A stretch of 64,000 nucleotides of DNA from Vavraia culicis subsp. floridensis (taxonomy: Eukaryota; Microsporidia; Pleistophoridae), in NCBI RefSeq assembly GCF_000192795.1, contig NW_007360626.1, positions 18,970 to 82,969 of the forward strand, written 5' to 3'. Shown piece by piece: positions 1 through 11,214 of this stretch. Position 1 is the first letter of the stretch. Each line of letters begins with the position of its first letter. Position numbers and translations under genes: made by a program. Under the pieces are notes generated by a model. It searched no databases and was not told the DNA's origin. It was given only the letters and a program-made list of their open reading frames with translations.

Positions 1-711
1 CTCCTCATATGAACGTACCATTACAACCTTTCTGGCAATAAGTAAAGTAAAACAAGCATAACTGCTTTCTTTACAGGTTTAATTTATTTTTACTCCACGG
101 AAGTACCTAAGGAGCGACTTACAGCATGTGCGTTAGCACCAGGCACCGTTTTTTATCACAAAAAGGAATAAATGATAAAAAATTATGTAAAAAGATCATA
201 GGTGCACGTGATTAATGAAACATTCGTTTCCAAGAGTATTTTTCGGTTAGTATTTTCCCACCTCCACCTTATGAATTGTTACTTGTGTTTGTTCCTCATA
301 GAACCGAAGATGCTTTCTGTTTTGGTTGAACTGCCCATTAACAAATTATCCCTTGATGTGCCTGATGTGATAACTAAGTTTATTTACGTGGTCTGTCCAA
401 ATGATGATCTTTTGCATTTCATTATGATTGTATCCGTGCAGAAGGAAGTTTTGCCCAATACTGGACAAAGAGGTCATTTAAACATTCACATACTCCTACA
501 AATGCTCATTTTTCATACAAAAGCACTCTGATGGCAGTGTGACGACCGGACTGAGCTGATACGTAACAAGGATGTTTACAGTACTACGAATGAGATGGCT
601 GGACCGTTTAAAAAACCTAACCATCCTTCTTGAACTGTAAAACGTGGATAAAACTGAAACATAACAAATCTGTTTTAGTCGTTTGTTATGAGGGCCCCTT
701 GTTCTGAACCT
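1..711. other. Intergenic region at left edge
   Basis: AT-rich sequence with no open frame that has an ATG, a nearby C-run and convincing composition. The longest plus-strand frame (from about 202) starts only at a GTG and resembles no family I know. It should contain the promoter of the phosphoglycerate mutase gene. No RNA gene was recognised. Confidence 0.5.
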
Positions 712-2220
712 ATGCAAATACCTGTGAAATCAAAAGTATGCCTTGTAATAATCGATGGATGGGGCCACCGCACCGAGAAGAAAGGTAATGCAATTGAGGC
801 TGCTGATTGCAAGTGGATGAAACTGCTCAGCAATAAATACTGCTCGTTTCTGCTATCTGCAAGCGGGATCGATGTAGGTCTGCCTGCCGATCAAATGGGC
901 AACTCCATGGTGGGCCATCTAACAATTGGCGCCGGCCGTGTTGTTCCTCAGCCCCAGAAACAGATTGACGAACTGATAGCCACAAACAAGCTGGGGGAGT
1001 GTCTGGAGAAGACCGGCATTTATAAAGAAAGTGGGCGACTGCATTTGATCGGTCTTGTGTCCGATGGTGGCATACACTCACATATTGCGCATCTCTTTGC
1101 TTTAGTACATCTGCTTAAGGACACATTCGCTCAGATTTTTGTGCATTTTATTGCCGACGGAAGGGACACAGCGCCACAGAGCGCTATTCAGTACGTTCAT
1201 TCACTTCAACGGGAAATAACTGGGCTAAATAATGTAAAGATAGCTAGTCTGGCGGGGAGATGGTACACCATGGACCGGGACAAAAATCACGAGCGAATCG
1301 AGGAGGCATATTTGAACATGACAAGCGGAAAAGCAATCAAAGAATCAATCGATTCATATCTAAATAAGCAGTATGATAAACATATTTATGACGAGAACAT
1401 ACCGCCTGTACTTTTAAATCAGAACGGTACCATTTCAAGGGGCGATGTCCTTCTATTCTTCAATTATCGTGCTGATCGGATGAAACAGATCGTTGAGCGA
1501 TGCGCACGGAACAACAGTAGGCTGTACACCATGACACAGTACGATGAGAACTTTGGACATACCTTCATCGTGCGTAGGGAGAGCGTGTCTAACACGCTTG
1601 CTGAAGTGATCAGCAAATCGGGAGTTGAGCAGTCACACATCGCAGAAACAGAGAAATACGCACATGTAACATATTTTTTAAATGGTGGGAGAGAACGGCC
1701 ATTTACGAATGAAAAACGGTTTCTTGTCAACTCACCGAAGGTGCCATCGTATCATCTTAAACCTGAAATGAGCATATATCAGGTTGTTGAGCAATGTTTT
1801 AAAGAAATGACGGCAAGTACACCGTTCATAGTTTTGAATTTTGCTAATCCTGATATGGTCGGACATACGGGAAACTTCCAGGCTACATGTGAGGCAGTCT
1901 TGTGTACTGATGAGTGTGTGGGACTGGTTTATGAGGGCTGTCTGGAGAATGGCTACATTCTGGTCGTGACAGCTGATCATGGAAACGCTGAAATTATGGT
2001 GGATGAAAGCGGAAATGTTGTTACGAAGCATACGAGTTCGAAGGTGCCGCTGATCGTCTGTACAGAGGTTGTTGGTCCAGCAAAAACTGAGTGGGGATTC
2101 GCAGGAACGGGCACGCTTTCAGATGTTGCCCCGACAGTTTTGCACTTGCTTGGATTAGAAGTGCCTAAGGAAATGACCGGAAAGAATCTCTGCGTGAAAA
2201 GTAACAAAAATAAAAATTAG
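712..2220 (+). CDS. gpmI: 2,3-bisphosphoglycerate-independent phosphoglycerate mutase (iPGM)
   Basis: Interconverts 3- and 2-phosphoglycerate in glycolysis in the cytosol, using two metal ions and a phosphoserine intermediate. The N-terminus carries the metal-site motif DGWG. About 50 residues later comes GNSMVGHLTIGAGR with the catalytic serine (about residue 65), and near the C-terminus TADHGNAE supplies metal ligands. FNYRADR and GRWYTMDRD are also family motifs. The 502-residue length is normal for monomeric iPGM. An in-frame ATG at 688 exists, but only the ATG at 712 has a C-run upstream (GGGCCCC, about 16-20 bases away), and the conserved domain begins just after it. An AATAAA lies across the last codons, just before the TAG. 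Identification is firm; the start is less certain. Confidence 0.93.
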   Translation: MQIPVKSKVCLVIIDGWGHRTEKKGNAIEAADCKWMKLLSNKYCSFLLSASGIDVGLPADQMGNSMVGHLTIGAGRVVPQPQKQIDELIATNKLGECLEKTGIYKESGRLHLIGLVSDGGIHSHIAHLFALVHLLKDTFAQIFVHFIADGRDTAPQSAIQYVHSLQREITGLNNVKIASLAGRWYTMDRDKNHERIEEAYLNMTSGKAIKESIDSYLNKQYDKHIYDENIPPVLLNQNGTISRGDVLLFFNYRADRMKQIVERCARNNSRLYTMTQYDENFGHTFIVRRESVSNTLAEVISKSGVEQSHIAETEKYAHVTYFLNGGRERPFTNEKRFLVNSPKVPSYHLKPEMSIYQVVEQCFKEMTASTPFIVLNFANPDMVGHTGNFQATCEAVLCTDECVGLVYEGCLENGYILVVTADHGNAEIMVDESGNVVTKHTSSKVPLIVCTEVVGPAKTEWGFAGTGTLSDVAPTVLHLLGLEVPKEMTGKNLCVKSNKNKN

Positions 2221-2833
2221 CTCAATTTTTCAAAGCTTGTACGGTATTAACCAAGAATTACACAAATCATGAAAATTATCTTCGTCAGATTAGCTCTGAA
2301 TAGAATTTCTACCCTGAGTGGCATAAGCAGCCACTTCTCCACAATTATGCGTGAATCATGATTTGTCAGACACTTAATGTTTTAGAAAACATTGCTCAGC
2401 ATGAACAGATTTATAAAATTGCTGTAGCTCCAAATAAATCTCGTTATCTTCTTTAAAGTCTAATTTAATCGCCACAATTCATCGTTTTGATGTGAATATT
2501 TCGCTGAATATTAGCAGAAATATTTTTGGAGTAGACATGCCACGCGGTACGTCATATTATCATCAATAAACACTTATTACATCTTAATCGTGGTGTTAAA
2601 TGTCGTGTTATCCACACGCAATCATCTTTTTAAAGGCAATGATTCCATACTTCAGAGATAAGCACGATCTGCTTGAATGTGGGAACCTTAGTAAACCATT
2701 TATGGCACGAAGCCAGTGATCAGAGTATCAAACAATAGTTCATTATTGCCTGGCCATGACAACATGTTAAAAGATATTTTAATAATATTTCACACGTTTA
2801 TTCAGAATGCTCTGCCTAATAACATAGGGCTCG
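2221..2833. other. Convergent intergenic region
   Basis: Lies between the 3' ends of iPGM (plus) and SMC4 (minus). AT-rich; I see no open frame or RNA gene in it. Confidence 0.5.
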
Positions 2834-5800
2834 TTACGCTTGTATGGTGTTGACATCGAGCACTATTATGTTCGACTTTCCTTCGGTTTTATAAACACCC
2901 ACCAATTTATTTGCCAACTCAAACATGTCATGGCGCAGGCTTATGACCAAAAACTGTCCCTCCTGTTCTTTTATCAAATTTGCCACCAAACTTACATTTC
3001 TGAAATCAAGTGCCGCGTCAATTTCATCCATAACATAGAACGGGGACGGGCTGTATTTGTGAAGCGCAAACACAAGAGCTAAACTGGCCAGCGTTTTTTC
3101 TCCCCCACTTAGCGAAGACACCTTGTTCCACGTTTTCTTTGGTGGCATGACCGAGAGAATGATCCCTTCGCTGAAGGGGTCCGTATAATCTACAAGCTCT
3201 AGCTCAGCATTTCCACCAAACGTTATGGTCTGGTAGATCTCTTTCAGGTGCTTGTTGATAGCAGCAAACCCGTTCATGAACCGCTCGTGTCTTTCGCTTT
3301 TTAGATCTGAGAACCGTTTAACCATCGCATTAAACGTATTCATGAATCTGTTGTATTCATTTTTTATGTTCTCATATTCAATCTTCTTGTTCTTGTACTC
3401 GTGCACCAACTCAAAATCTATTTTCTCGTTCTTCTCCAGCTTCTGTATCTTGAACTGAGTTTCACCCATCAAATTGTCTAATTCAGTATCATCTATTGTT
3501 TTATAGTCAACCGCACTGCTGTCGGTATTATCTACGTTCTCCTTGTTCACAACGGCATCGAATTCGTACCCCAATCGTTTGAACATTTTAAGTTCGTCCA
3601 TATAATCGTTTCTCACCGACTTCTTCTTCATTTTTTCAAAATTCCTTTCCATCTTGTTCCTTATCTCAAGCTCCTTCTGCATTAATTCCTCTGTAACGTT
3701 CTTAAGATCATTAATTTGCTCGCACAACCTCTTTATCTCATCCTGTTCATTTTCATACACTGTTTCAAGCTCCATACATAGCTTTGTCTTGGAATCGTAC
3801 TCTTTCCTGATATCATCCATGCTTTCAAGCTCTTTCATCTTCTTTCTTGCATCCTTCAGGGTGTTATCAATGTTTTCGAGCTTTTTCTGCGTGTCTGTGA
3901 TAAGTATCCGGTTCAATTTCTCCTCTAAATCCTGATTTCTCTTTACGAATAGGTTTATCTGGTCAATAAGCAGCTGCTTATCACATGTCCGACCCTTAAT
4001 TTCGTTTCCCTCGAGATTCTCAATTTCCTTGCGCAGGCATTTTATCTCATTCTTCAACTCTGACACCTTTCCCACCAATATATCCATTTCGACATTATCT
4101 TCTTTGAAAAGCACGTTTAGATCATCTGCCTTGCTCTTTCCCGTTGATTTGCAGTAAGAATCAATCATCCGTTTCATTTCTTGCTCCAAATCTTTAATAC
4201 ACTCATCCACACTACTCTGCCCGTACAGAATATTTCTCACTGCGCTTATTTGCTCTTCCTTTTCTTTAAGAAGGCTTAGCATATTCGATTTCGCGGCCTC
4301 AATCCTGAGTAGCTTCTTTTCGAGCTTTTCCGTATTAATTTGTGTGTTCATTGAACCAAAAACTTTCATCTTCGACATAATCCCGCTCTTCTCCACCAAA
4401 TCACCCTGCAAACTCACTGTTCGGTGTCGCACCTTGCGATTGAATGCAACATTTGTCGCTTCATCAAGATTGTTGCATAGAATCGTATCTTTCAGCACAA
4501 ACGAAAATGCTTTCCTGTATTTATCCTTGCAATCAATCAAATCAATGCAGTAAACAAAGTCTTTCTCCTTCTTAAACTGGTCATCCATCAGTTTGTCCAT
4601 GACAAGGAATGATGTGCGCTTCAAACCACAAGCGTTAATTATTTTTATACACTTTTCTGCCGTTTCAACGCTGTTTACAACAATGTTGTTGAGTTTTCCC
4701 TTGGATGCTGCTGTTATCGCGATATCATATTTAGAATCAACCCGTCCCAAATCACCTAGCCGGCCGACAAATCCATCCACACTCTTTATTTTTGCTATTA
4801 ACTCTGATTCCGTCTTCTTCGTTGTCCTCTGCTGTTTTGCTTCCCTCAATAGTTCTTTCTTTTTCTCCAAATCCTGCTCGGTCACAGAAAGGTCACTCTT
4901 GAGCACTCTTACATCAGTGCAAATGTTTCTGTCCAGGCCCCTCAAAATATTTAAGTTCTTCTCACATTCCATGATCTTGTCCCTCACTATTGTTTCGTCT
5001 CGCTTCACTTGATTAAGTCTTATACCGCTCTTTTTCTCGTTCAGATGGAGAATATCCTTCTCATGACACGCAATAAGAGCTTTAAGATCTTCAATTTTAT
5101 CATTGTACTGGCAATTTTGTCGCAATTGGTAGAGTTCATCCTCTTTCGCTCGTAATCTCTCTTCAAAAACTCCAATTTCCTTCAAATTTTCGTTCTTTTC
5201 GCCCTGTATCGTTTTAATTTCAATTTTGTTCATTTTCTGGTTCCTTAAAGTGTCTTCATGCTCTTGCATAGCTGTTTTTTCTGTTTTAACCAGCATCTCA
5301 TAATCTGTCTCTCTCCGTGAAATTTCCCTGTTGATCCTGCTAACCTCTTGTTTGCAAAGAAGGAAGTCTCTTTCCTTTCGTGACAGAGCATTCTTATGTT
5401 TCACCAATTCACCTTCAAGATTCTTTATTTGCTCCACATCATCTTTATTTTTCACTTTACCCAGTTCTTTCTCTAGCAACTCATTTTCTCGCACGAGCTT
5501 TTCTCTGTTTCGTCCATCTTTTAATTCCTCCAAATAGTTCAATTTTATCTTTTCTCTCAACCACTCAGCCCTCTGGTTCAAAAGCTGTTCGTTCGCTTCA
5601 TTTTTTGTCTTCACGAAGTTAAACTCCTTTTCCTGAAATTTAAAAGAACTCTTCATCACGTCTTCTTTCTCTTTCAGACCTGACAGCTGCTGCTCCAAAC
5701 TCACAATCTCCTCATAATACGTATTTGTACCGATTATGTCCTCCAAATACTCCAGTATGCCCACGTTTTTTTCATCTTTAGGCTTCATCATTGCTATAGC

Positions 5801-6625
5801 CTCTATCTCACCCTGTAATATGAGAAAACGATTATGATCCAAGTCAACGTTGTAGTGTTTCATTTTATCACGCACCTCTGCAACGCTTACCTCATTATCG
5901 TTTACATAATACAGCGATCTGCCCTTTATAAGCTCCCTTTTCACCGAAAATTGACCGTCATCAGCTGCAAATTTTATCTCCACATAGCAGCTATCCTTAC
6001 CCTTGTTGATCAAGCCTGCGTTTATCTTATGTCTCATTTTCTTTGCGCTATATCCGAAGAGAAACAACACGGCATCGATTATGTTACTCTTGCCTGAACC
6101 ATTCGATCCAACAACGGTTGTAAAGCTTGAAATGTTGTTTATTTTATGTCTGCCCTCGTACGATTTGAAGTTGAAAAGCGTTATATCGTTCATTCTTAGG
6201 TTATAACTGTTCTTTCTTTCTGATATACACTGTTCGTCTGCTTTATTTTTTGCTTTTATATCTTTCCTGTCCATGTCACCCTGCGTACATGAGGTATGAC
6301 CAGCAATATGATTATCATGTGTATCTATCACACTCTCAGTAATATGCTCTGCTCTGTTTTCTCCTCCATCTGTACATCTGCTTTTCTCCTGTTCCAATAC
6401 CGTTTCTATCGAGCTGAGTTCAACCATTTCCTTCTCAAGCTTTTTTTGTTCCTTTTTGTTTATCTTTATGCCCTGCTCTTCCGTATTGCTGATCTCTTTT
6501 TTCGGCTTTCTTTCTCTTTTCGAAGATTTTTCTACTTTGTCATCTTTTTTATCGTTTTGTGCCCTCGCATTCCGTCTTCGCTCTTGCCTGCCCATCTTTT
6601 CCATTTTTTTTCTTTTCATCGCCAT
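2834..6625 (-). CDS. SMC4: Condensin ATPase subunit SMC4
   Basis: Core ATPase of the condensin complex that compacts mitotic chromosomes. A basic, lysine-rich leader of about 145 residues is followed by the ATPase head with Walker A GSNGSGKS (about residues 173-180) and the SMC4-type stretch ending in LEYLEDIIGT. Two long coiled coils flank a hinge (DGFVGRLGDLG...). The C-terminal head has the signature LSGGEKTLASLALVFAL and Walker B YVMDEIDAALD. Choice of SMC4 over SMC2 rests on the NFKSY start, the LDHNRFLILQGE motif and the LEYLEDIIGT motif. At 1263 residues it is slightly shorter than yeast SMC4. The frame is open 19 codons further upstream, but the ATG at 6625 is preceded by CACCCTTGGG, the CCC start motif, so I start there. 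Confidence 0.95.
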   Translation of the reverse strand: MAMKRKKMEKMGRQERRRNARAQNDKKDDKVEKSSKRERKPKKEISNTEEQGIKINKKEQKKLEKEMVELSSIETVLEQEKSRCTDGGENRAEHITESVIDTHDNHIAGHTSCTQGDMDRKDIKAKNKADEQCISERKNSYNLRMNDITLFNFKSYEGRHKINNISSFTTVVGSNGSGKSNIIDAVLFLFGYSAKKMRHKINAGLINKGKDSCYVEIKFAADDGQFSVKRELIKGRSLYYVNDNEVSVAEVRDKMKHYNVDLDHNRFLILQGEIEAIAMMKPKDEKNVGILEYLEDIIGTNTYYEEIVSLEQQLSGLKEKEDVMKSSFKFQEKEFNFVKTKNEANEQLLNQRAEWLREKIKLNYLEELKDGRNREKLVRENELLEKELGKVKNKDDVEQIKNLEGELVKHKNALSRKERDFLLCKQEVSRINREISRRETDYEMLVKTEKTAMQEHEDTLRNQKMNKIEIKTIQGEKNENLKEIGVFEERLRAKEDELYQLRQNCQYNDKIEDLKALIACHEKDILHLNEKKSGIRLNQVKRDETIVRDKIMECEKNLNILRGLDRNICTDVRVLKSDLSVTEQDLEKKKELLREAKQQRTTKKTESELIAKIKSVDGFVGRLGDLGRVDSKYDIAITAASKGKLNNIVVNSVETAEKCIKIINACGLKRTSFLVMDKLMDDQFKKEKDFVYCIDLIDCKDKYRKAFSFVLKDTILCNNLDEATNVAFNRKVRHRTVSLQGDLVEKSGIMSKMKVFGSMNTQINTEKLEKKLLRIEAAKSNMLSLLKEKEEQISAVRNILYGQSSVDECIKDLEQEMKRMIDSYCKSTGKSKADDLNVLFKEDNVEMDILVGKVSELKNEIKCLRKEIENLEGNEIKGRTCDKQLLIDQINLFVKRNQDLEEKLNRILITDTQKKLENIDNTLKDARKKMKELESMDDIRKEYDSKTKLCMELETVYENEQDEIKRLCEQINDLKNVTEELMQKELEIRNKMERNFEKMKKKSVRNDYMDELKMFKRLGYEFDAVVNKENVDNTDSSAVDYKTIDDTELDNLMGETQFKIQKLEKNEKIDFELVHEYKNKKIEYENIKNEYNRFMNTFNAMVKRFSDLKSERHERFMNGFAAINKHLKEIYQTITFGGNAELELVDYTDPFSEGIILSVMPPKKTWNKVSSLSGGEKTLASLALVFALHKYSPSPFYVMDEIDAALDFRNVSLVANLIKEQEGQFLVISLRHDMFELANKLVGVYKTEGKSNIIVLDVNTIQA

Positions 6626-7741
6626 CCCAAGGGTGAATTTATTCCGAATAATAACAGAACAGAACCACACCGGCCTGTTCAAATACGAACCTGGTCAATC
6701 ACCGTATCAGCTGCAGATGTGTTTGAAAGTTTATGACTCAGTATTTATAGTGGTGCGCTTCGGAATTCACAGCAAGGAGCAAGAGGTAAATAAGTTTGAA
6801 TGCTTTGTTCGTTTGTTAGGCAGACTGCAGCTTGAATACCTCACAACATTCAAAATTTGCTCTGTATCAAAGACGGAACAAAGCTCACTTTTCTAGTTAT
6901 AGATGTCGAAATGAAGAATGTATCAAATTTTTATTTTCATTGTAATATCAATCAAGTTCGGACTTTGATCCTGTAATATTTTTACATTTCGTTTATTTTG
7001 CCGTGAACTAGAGGCTGTGCAAGCTACGGCAGATGAGAGTGCGCCAGAGAAACATATTTGATACATGTTAGGTAAAATATGCAGTACTAGTAATTAAATA
7101 TATGGTTAATGAAGAGGAATCCGTTTGTATACAGTATTTAATCGCTATTACCTTTATTTGTTATCCTTTCTCTCTAATTGACGTGTTTACACAATTTCGC
7201 ATCTATAAAATTAACCTATAGGACTAAACTGCCATGGTACAAGTTTTATGGATAATACTTCACTAGACAGATTGGTATAACACCATATTTTTGCTTCATC
7301 TAGTTATAAACTAAGAATATAGCGATACATTGAAGCACTCATTTTTAATGTCTTCCAAATCATCATGGTTACATTGTTTTTAATCATTGAATGGGCACCA
7401 TTTAGCTTGATTCTCTTGGACCAAGTAATACTCGATTATCTGATTGCAAAATTATTTTTGTTGCCTAAGGTGTAGACATTAATTAATACCACACACATTA
7501 CTTAATATTTACCAAATATAATTCTCCTGGTGTGTTAACGTTTTCTTGGTTTTTAAACACGTTGAATACGCAGTATAATTGAACATTCGTTGGTTCAAGT
7601 AAATAATATAGCATGTATTTAGAGATATTAAAGAGCTTCATTACTATATCTCAAGGCTGGCACTATGGTAGTGCTGAACAATTAAAACCCTTATCCGATG
7701 TGAACACATTATTAATAACTAGATATTTAATCAAACGAGCT
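6626..7741. other. Intergenic region upstream of SMC4
   Basis: About 1.1 kb between the SMC4 start and the 3' end of the acetyltransferase gene, both on the minus strand. Strongly AT-rich from about 6900. Short open frames present have no start motif or recognisable product. Nothing else seen. Confidence 0.5.
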
Positions 7742-8518
7742 TCATTTAATATTGTCATTTTCTTTTATAGGTTCATTATTTTTTATGAACTCTAACAGCA
7801 TACCTCGAATCTTTTCCCCTAGCTCTCTGAAATCACCCTTTATCCCGTTCCCTAGCTCATTGAAACAAAACATGGCCAGATAGTGACCCGTGACCGGCTT
7901 ATTTTGGATCTGATCCCATTTTGTGTCAATATTTTCCATATTAAATTGCAACTCATCAGGTCCTTCTTTAACGTATGCCACATCAAGAAAGCCCAAATTG
8001 ACATAAAATGAAAAAGAAATGTGCATCATGGGATCATTAGGATTTAAATGAAGCGCAAAAATTGGTTTTGTAAGGTTGTAACGCTTAATTAACCTGCTAG
8101 TGCTCTCAAAAATCAATGACTTGGCAAATCCTCTATTACGATAATCAGGAGACACATAAATGGTGTACAGCTCTAATACATCATATTTTGTATATTTTTT
8201 GTAGTAAAAGTTGTGTATAATTTGTATGTTTGCGATAAGTCTCTCCTTAGGTGATTTCTGTGCAGAATCGCGTGTACTTTCATGGTGCACATTCGAATTA
8301 TTTTCTGATTCACTCTTCTCATTTTTATCTTTGCCATCTTCCTCTTTTATCCGGTAATAGGCTATATCGTACATGTTGTTGTAAAATGTAACCTTCTCCA
8401 AATTAAGTCGCTCGTTATTAAAGTACCGCTTAACCTCGTTAAAACTGAAACATGTCTGCGAGGTGTGTGCAAACGAGTTGTTATCTCTGAACAATTCTAC
8501 AAGAATCGGTAAAAGCAT
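7742..8518 (-). CDS. GNAT-family N-acetyltransferase domain protein
   Basis: A GCN5-related acetyltransferase-like fold is suggested by the C-terminal half: a strand ending YTIYVSP, then YRNRGFAKSLI, which matches the acetyl-CoA binding motif (R/Q-x-x-G-x-G/A), followed by a helix and by SFSFYVNLGF, the usual FY-x-x-x-GF motif. The N-terminal 100 residues are not recognisable. A charged low-complexity stretch rich in Glu, Asp, Lys, Asn and Ser sits mid-protein. Substrate cannot be inferred. The first in-frame ATG is at 8542, but the ATG at 8518 is preceded by GCCCTTTTCT, the CCC-type motif, so I prefer it; the open frame extends upstream only with non-ATG codons. The family call is fairly safe, the role unknown. 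Confidence 0.7.
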   Translation of the reverse strand: MLLPILVELFRDNNSFAHTSQTCFSFNEVKRYFNNERLNLEKVTFYNNMYDIAYYRIKEEDGKDKNEKSESENNSNVHHESTRDSAQKSPKERLIANIQIIHNFYYKKYTKYDVLELYTIYVSPDYRNRGFAKSLIFESTSRLIKRYNLTKPIFALHLNPNDPMMHISFSFYVNLGFLDVAYVKEGPDELQFNMENIDTKWDQIQNKPVTGHYLAMFCFNELGNGIKGDFRELGEKIRGMLLEFIKNNEPIKENDNIK

Positions 8519-9320
8519 AGAAAAGGGCACGGCATTTTTCATTATTTTAGAATTGTCCCCTTTAAGTAGGTGAACATGGACTTGATGAATGGGCAAGTTA
8601 AATTATTTGATCCAGAATAAATGACGTGAATGGATGAAGAGTATAAAATGATAGATATAAGCTATTAGTATGTGGTAAGGATCGGTTACACAGTATTTAA
8701 GTAAAAAGGACTTTTAATCTTGCAGGAATACCGTAAAGGAAAGAAAGGACAATGAGAATGAATTTGTTACATTCTCCTTGGGTCCAAGAAAATGGTTGAA
8801 TGAACATCATTTCAAGTACCAATAACCATAAAATAGTCCTATAAAAAACCATTTGCACCAAATAGCCGTGGAAAATTTTCTGCTAAAAAATGAACTCTTC
8901 TACCAAAAATATATCATTGGCATGATTATTACACGTATTAATAGTGTTATTTAGCATAGCAGCTCCATACAAACCGAACATATTGCGTATAATCGCTACT
9001 TCGAGAGGTACAGGTATGTTTGGATCAGGAATAATAGGTTCCATTTTTTAACAGAAATAGCGTTGTCGATTTACTAACACTTTTGTGGGAAGTATCGTTT
9101 GTATTTGGATGTGATATGAGAGGTATACAAGTTTTAAGACCTTATGTGTCACTTTAAATGTTGTTTCTCGATTTACATATCTACTGCAAATCTGAATATA
9201 CATGATTGACCGTGCCTTGACTAATCATGACCTGTAGCATTCGAAAAGAATTTGTTACCAACCAAGCAACGCGAAAAAGCACATGAATATTACCCGTGTA
9301 CAAAACAAAATAAACGATAT
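8519..9320. other. Intergenic region
   Basis: About 0.8 kb between two minus-strand genes. AT-rich, no supported open frame, no RNA gene recognised. Confidence 0.5.
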
Positions 9321-10172
9321 TTAATGTTTTTGGAGATGCTGGGTTAACTCCTTTCTGCTCGGGAATCTCTTTTCACAAAACGAGCAAAATAAAAAGTGAT
9401 GCGGCTCAACAAAAGTGCTCGTACCAGCCATGCTATTCACCTCACGTTTTTCAACTTTAGAAACTTCTTCGTCGTGGTCTTTCTTCGGTTTCCTTCTTTT
9501 TTTGCGTTCATTATTTATCTGTGAACGTGCTTCAGTAGCTACGTCTACCTCTAATCCCATCTCCTTGCACATGTTCCTATGTTTGTTTCCATTCATATGT
9601 TCAACATATTTTGTCTTTTGCTGGTATTCCTTTTTACATATCGTGCATTTGTACGCTTTTTCTTTCTTAGTTTTCGGCTTTTTTGCCACTTTATATTCTG
9701 TTTTGACGTAATGTGTTTTGGGCATCAGTATTGCCATTTCTTTCCGTTTCAAGTATTGGACGAGTTGCTTGTATTTCCTGCAGAACCTGCCGTAAATTTC
9801 TCTTATGTTATTTTCATCAACAATAATTCTGTTCGCTTCCAGATTGGAAAGACATTCTCCAGTCCTTTTGTAGAAGTCCTCGTCAAAATAGCTGTCGTCC
9901 ACATAAATACTTTCCTTTCTTTTGAGGACCTCGTAAGCTTCGAGTATCTTTCGTGTCATGTCACTATTATTTTTGTCTATTGTTGATTTGTAGCGGAACA
10001 ATTGCTTTCTGTATGCCCGCTTAATTGCCGAATATTTATCGCTTTCAGTAACTCGCAAAATTGAGCAAGGTGTCTCTTCTTTACAAAACAGCAATTTTAC
10101 CAGAAATTGGTAAATAACATACAACAAATAGCTGAATCTGCTCCAAAAATTTATTAGAAAAGTTTTTATCAT
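9321..10172 (-). CDS. J-domain-like protein with two C2H2 zinc fingers (JJJ1/DNAJC21-like)
   Basis: Residues about 1-30 are hydrophobic and could be a membrane anchor. Residues about 40-85 resemble a J domain (ILRVTE...SAIKRAYRKQLFRYK...ILEAYEVLK) but the HPD tripeptide that activates Hsp70 is absent. The middle is basic. Two C2H2 fingers follow: CTICKKEY...HMNGNKH, the U1/matrin-like spacing, and a C-terminal CSFCEKRF...HLQKH. A J domain plus this finger type is the arrangement of yeast Jjj1, a cytosolic ribosome-biogenesis factor, but Jjj1 keeps HPD and lacks an N-terminal membrane segment. So the homology is plausible and the function uncertain. The start ATG is preceded by TATCCCCA. Confidence 0.65.
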   Translation of the reverse strand: MIKTFLINFWSRFSYLLYVIYQFLVKLLFCKEETPCSILRVTESDKYSAIKRAYRKQLFRYKSTIDKNNSDMTRKILEAYEVLKRKESIYVDDSYFDEDFYKRTGECLSNLEANRIIVDENNIREIYGRFCRKYKQLVQYLKRKEMAILMPKTHYVKTEYKVAKKPKTKKEKAYKCTICKKEYQQKTKYVEHMNGNKHRNMCKEMGLEVDVATEARSQINNERKKRRKPKKDHDEEVSKVEKREVNSMAGTSTFVEPHHFLFCSFCEKRFPSRKELTQHLQKH

Positions 10173-11214
10173 TGGGGATAAAAGTCAACATAAAAATAAA
10201 AAATTGAATAGAAATGAGCATTTTCGTATTGAGAACGATCATAATTTGTTTCAATACACAGTTACCATATCTATTTACCGAGAATAATGTCCAGCTAGAT
10301 CCATAACACGGTTATAATCACGACACGTTTAACAACAGGATCGAGCACCAACATCAGTTATAAATGCTTGGAGGCAAAATAAATCATTTATGTACAAATT
10401 AATAGTTTTTAATGATTTTTTTGCTCATTGCTTCTTGCTACGGCAAGCAATCGACATAGTACCTGATTACAGAACATAGCTTGTTAATTGTTCAACCTGT
10501 GTGAGTGTTGGGATGAAAAAAATTCCTTCTCATAAACATGTGTCATAATAACAGTTTATGCAGGCCAACCCATAGCATTACCTGTTAATACGCGTATCAA
10601 ACATTTACTGTTGAGTTAAGCAGTTCGGGGTTAGTAACGGCTTGTCCATAATTTTTATTCGTCTAACATACTTCGTCATTCAAAACACACTATGTGTATC
10701 AGAATTGTTAACAATTTCATATACTTGCACCATGGTATACTCAATTATCTTCGGGTATCAATCAATACAGGATACTATCAATAATTACATAAAAAATGAC
10801 CAACATTTCAGGCTTTCTATGGCACTTGAAATAAATACATGGAAAAAATGTGCTAAAGGTACCACAATTTATCTTTGATGGCCATTTTTTGGTTTTCATT
10901 TCTTTATCATTGAATTGTATCTCGTAAGATTGCATAGCACATGTAATGCTGTATGCACAGGAGAACTAGGAGTAGTTCGAACGGGAACATTTGGTTAGAT
11001 AATAACTTAGTTTTGCATTCAAAGTCTGTTAAAGTTATTCCCAACTGATTCGAGTGTAACGAACAATTGAATGCCGATAAAGCGAGGATGTGTTCACGAA
11101 AAGGTAGTGCTTCCTTTTGATAAATATTATTGATAGATGGTCTGCACGCAGATTATTGAATGCTTGAGCTGTGCCATAACCATGGGAGTTAAACCACTTA
11201 AATTTCTCACCCCT
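10173..11214. other. Divergent intergenic region
   Basis: About 1 kb between the J-like gene (minus) and RPB5 (plus), so it should hold both promoters. AT-rich with scattered short frames that have no start motif. No RNA gene seen. Confidence 0.5.

Noticed and set aside
202..531. 109-codon plus-strand frame near the left edge
   Set aside because: Starts at GTG only, no start motif, no recognisable domain.
10965..11000. GTTCGAAC string as a possible tRNA B-box
   Set aside because: The position after the loop is G where tRNAs need C, and no cloverleaf can be drawn.
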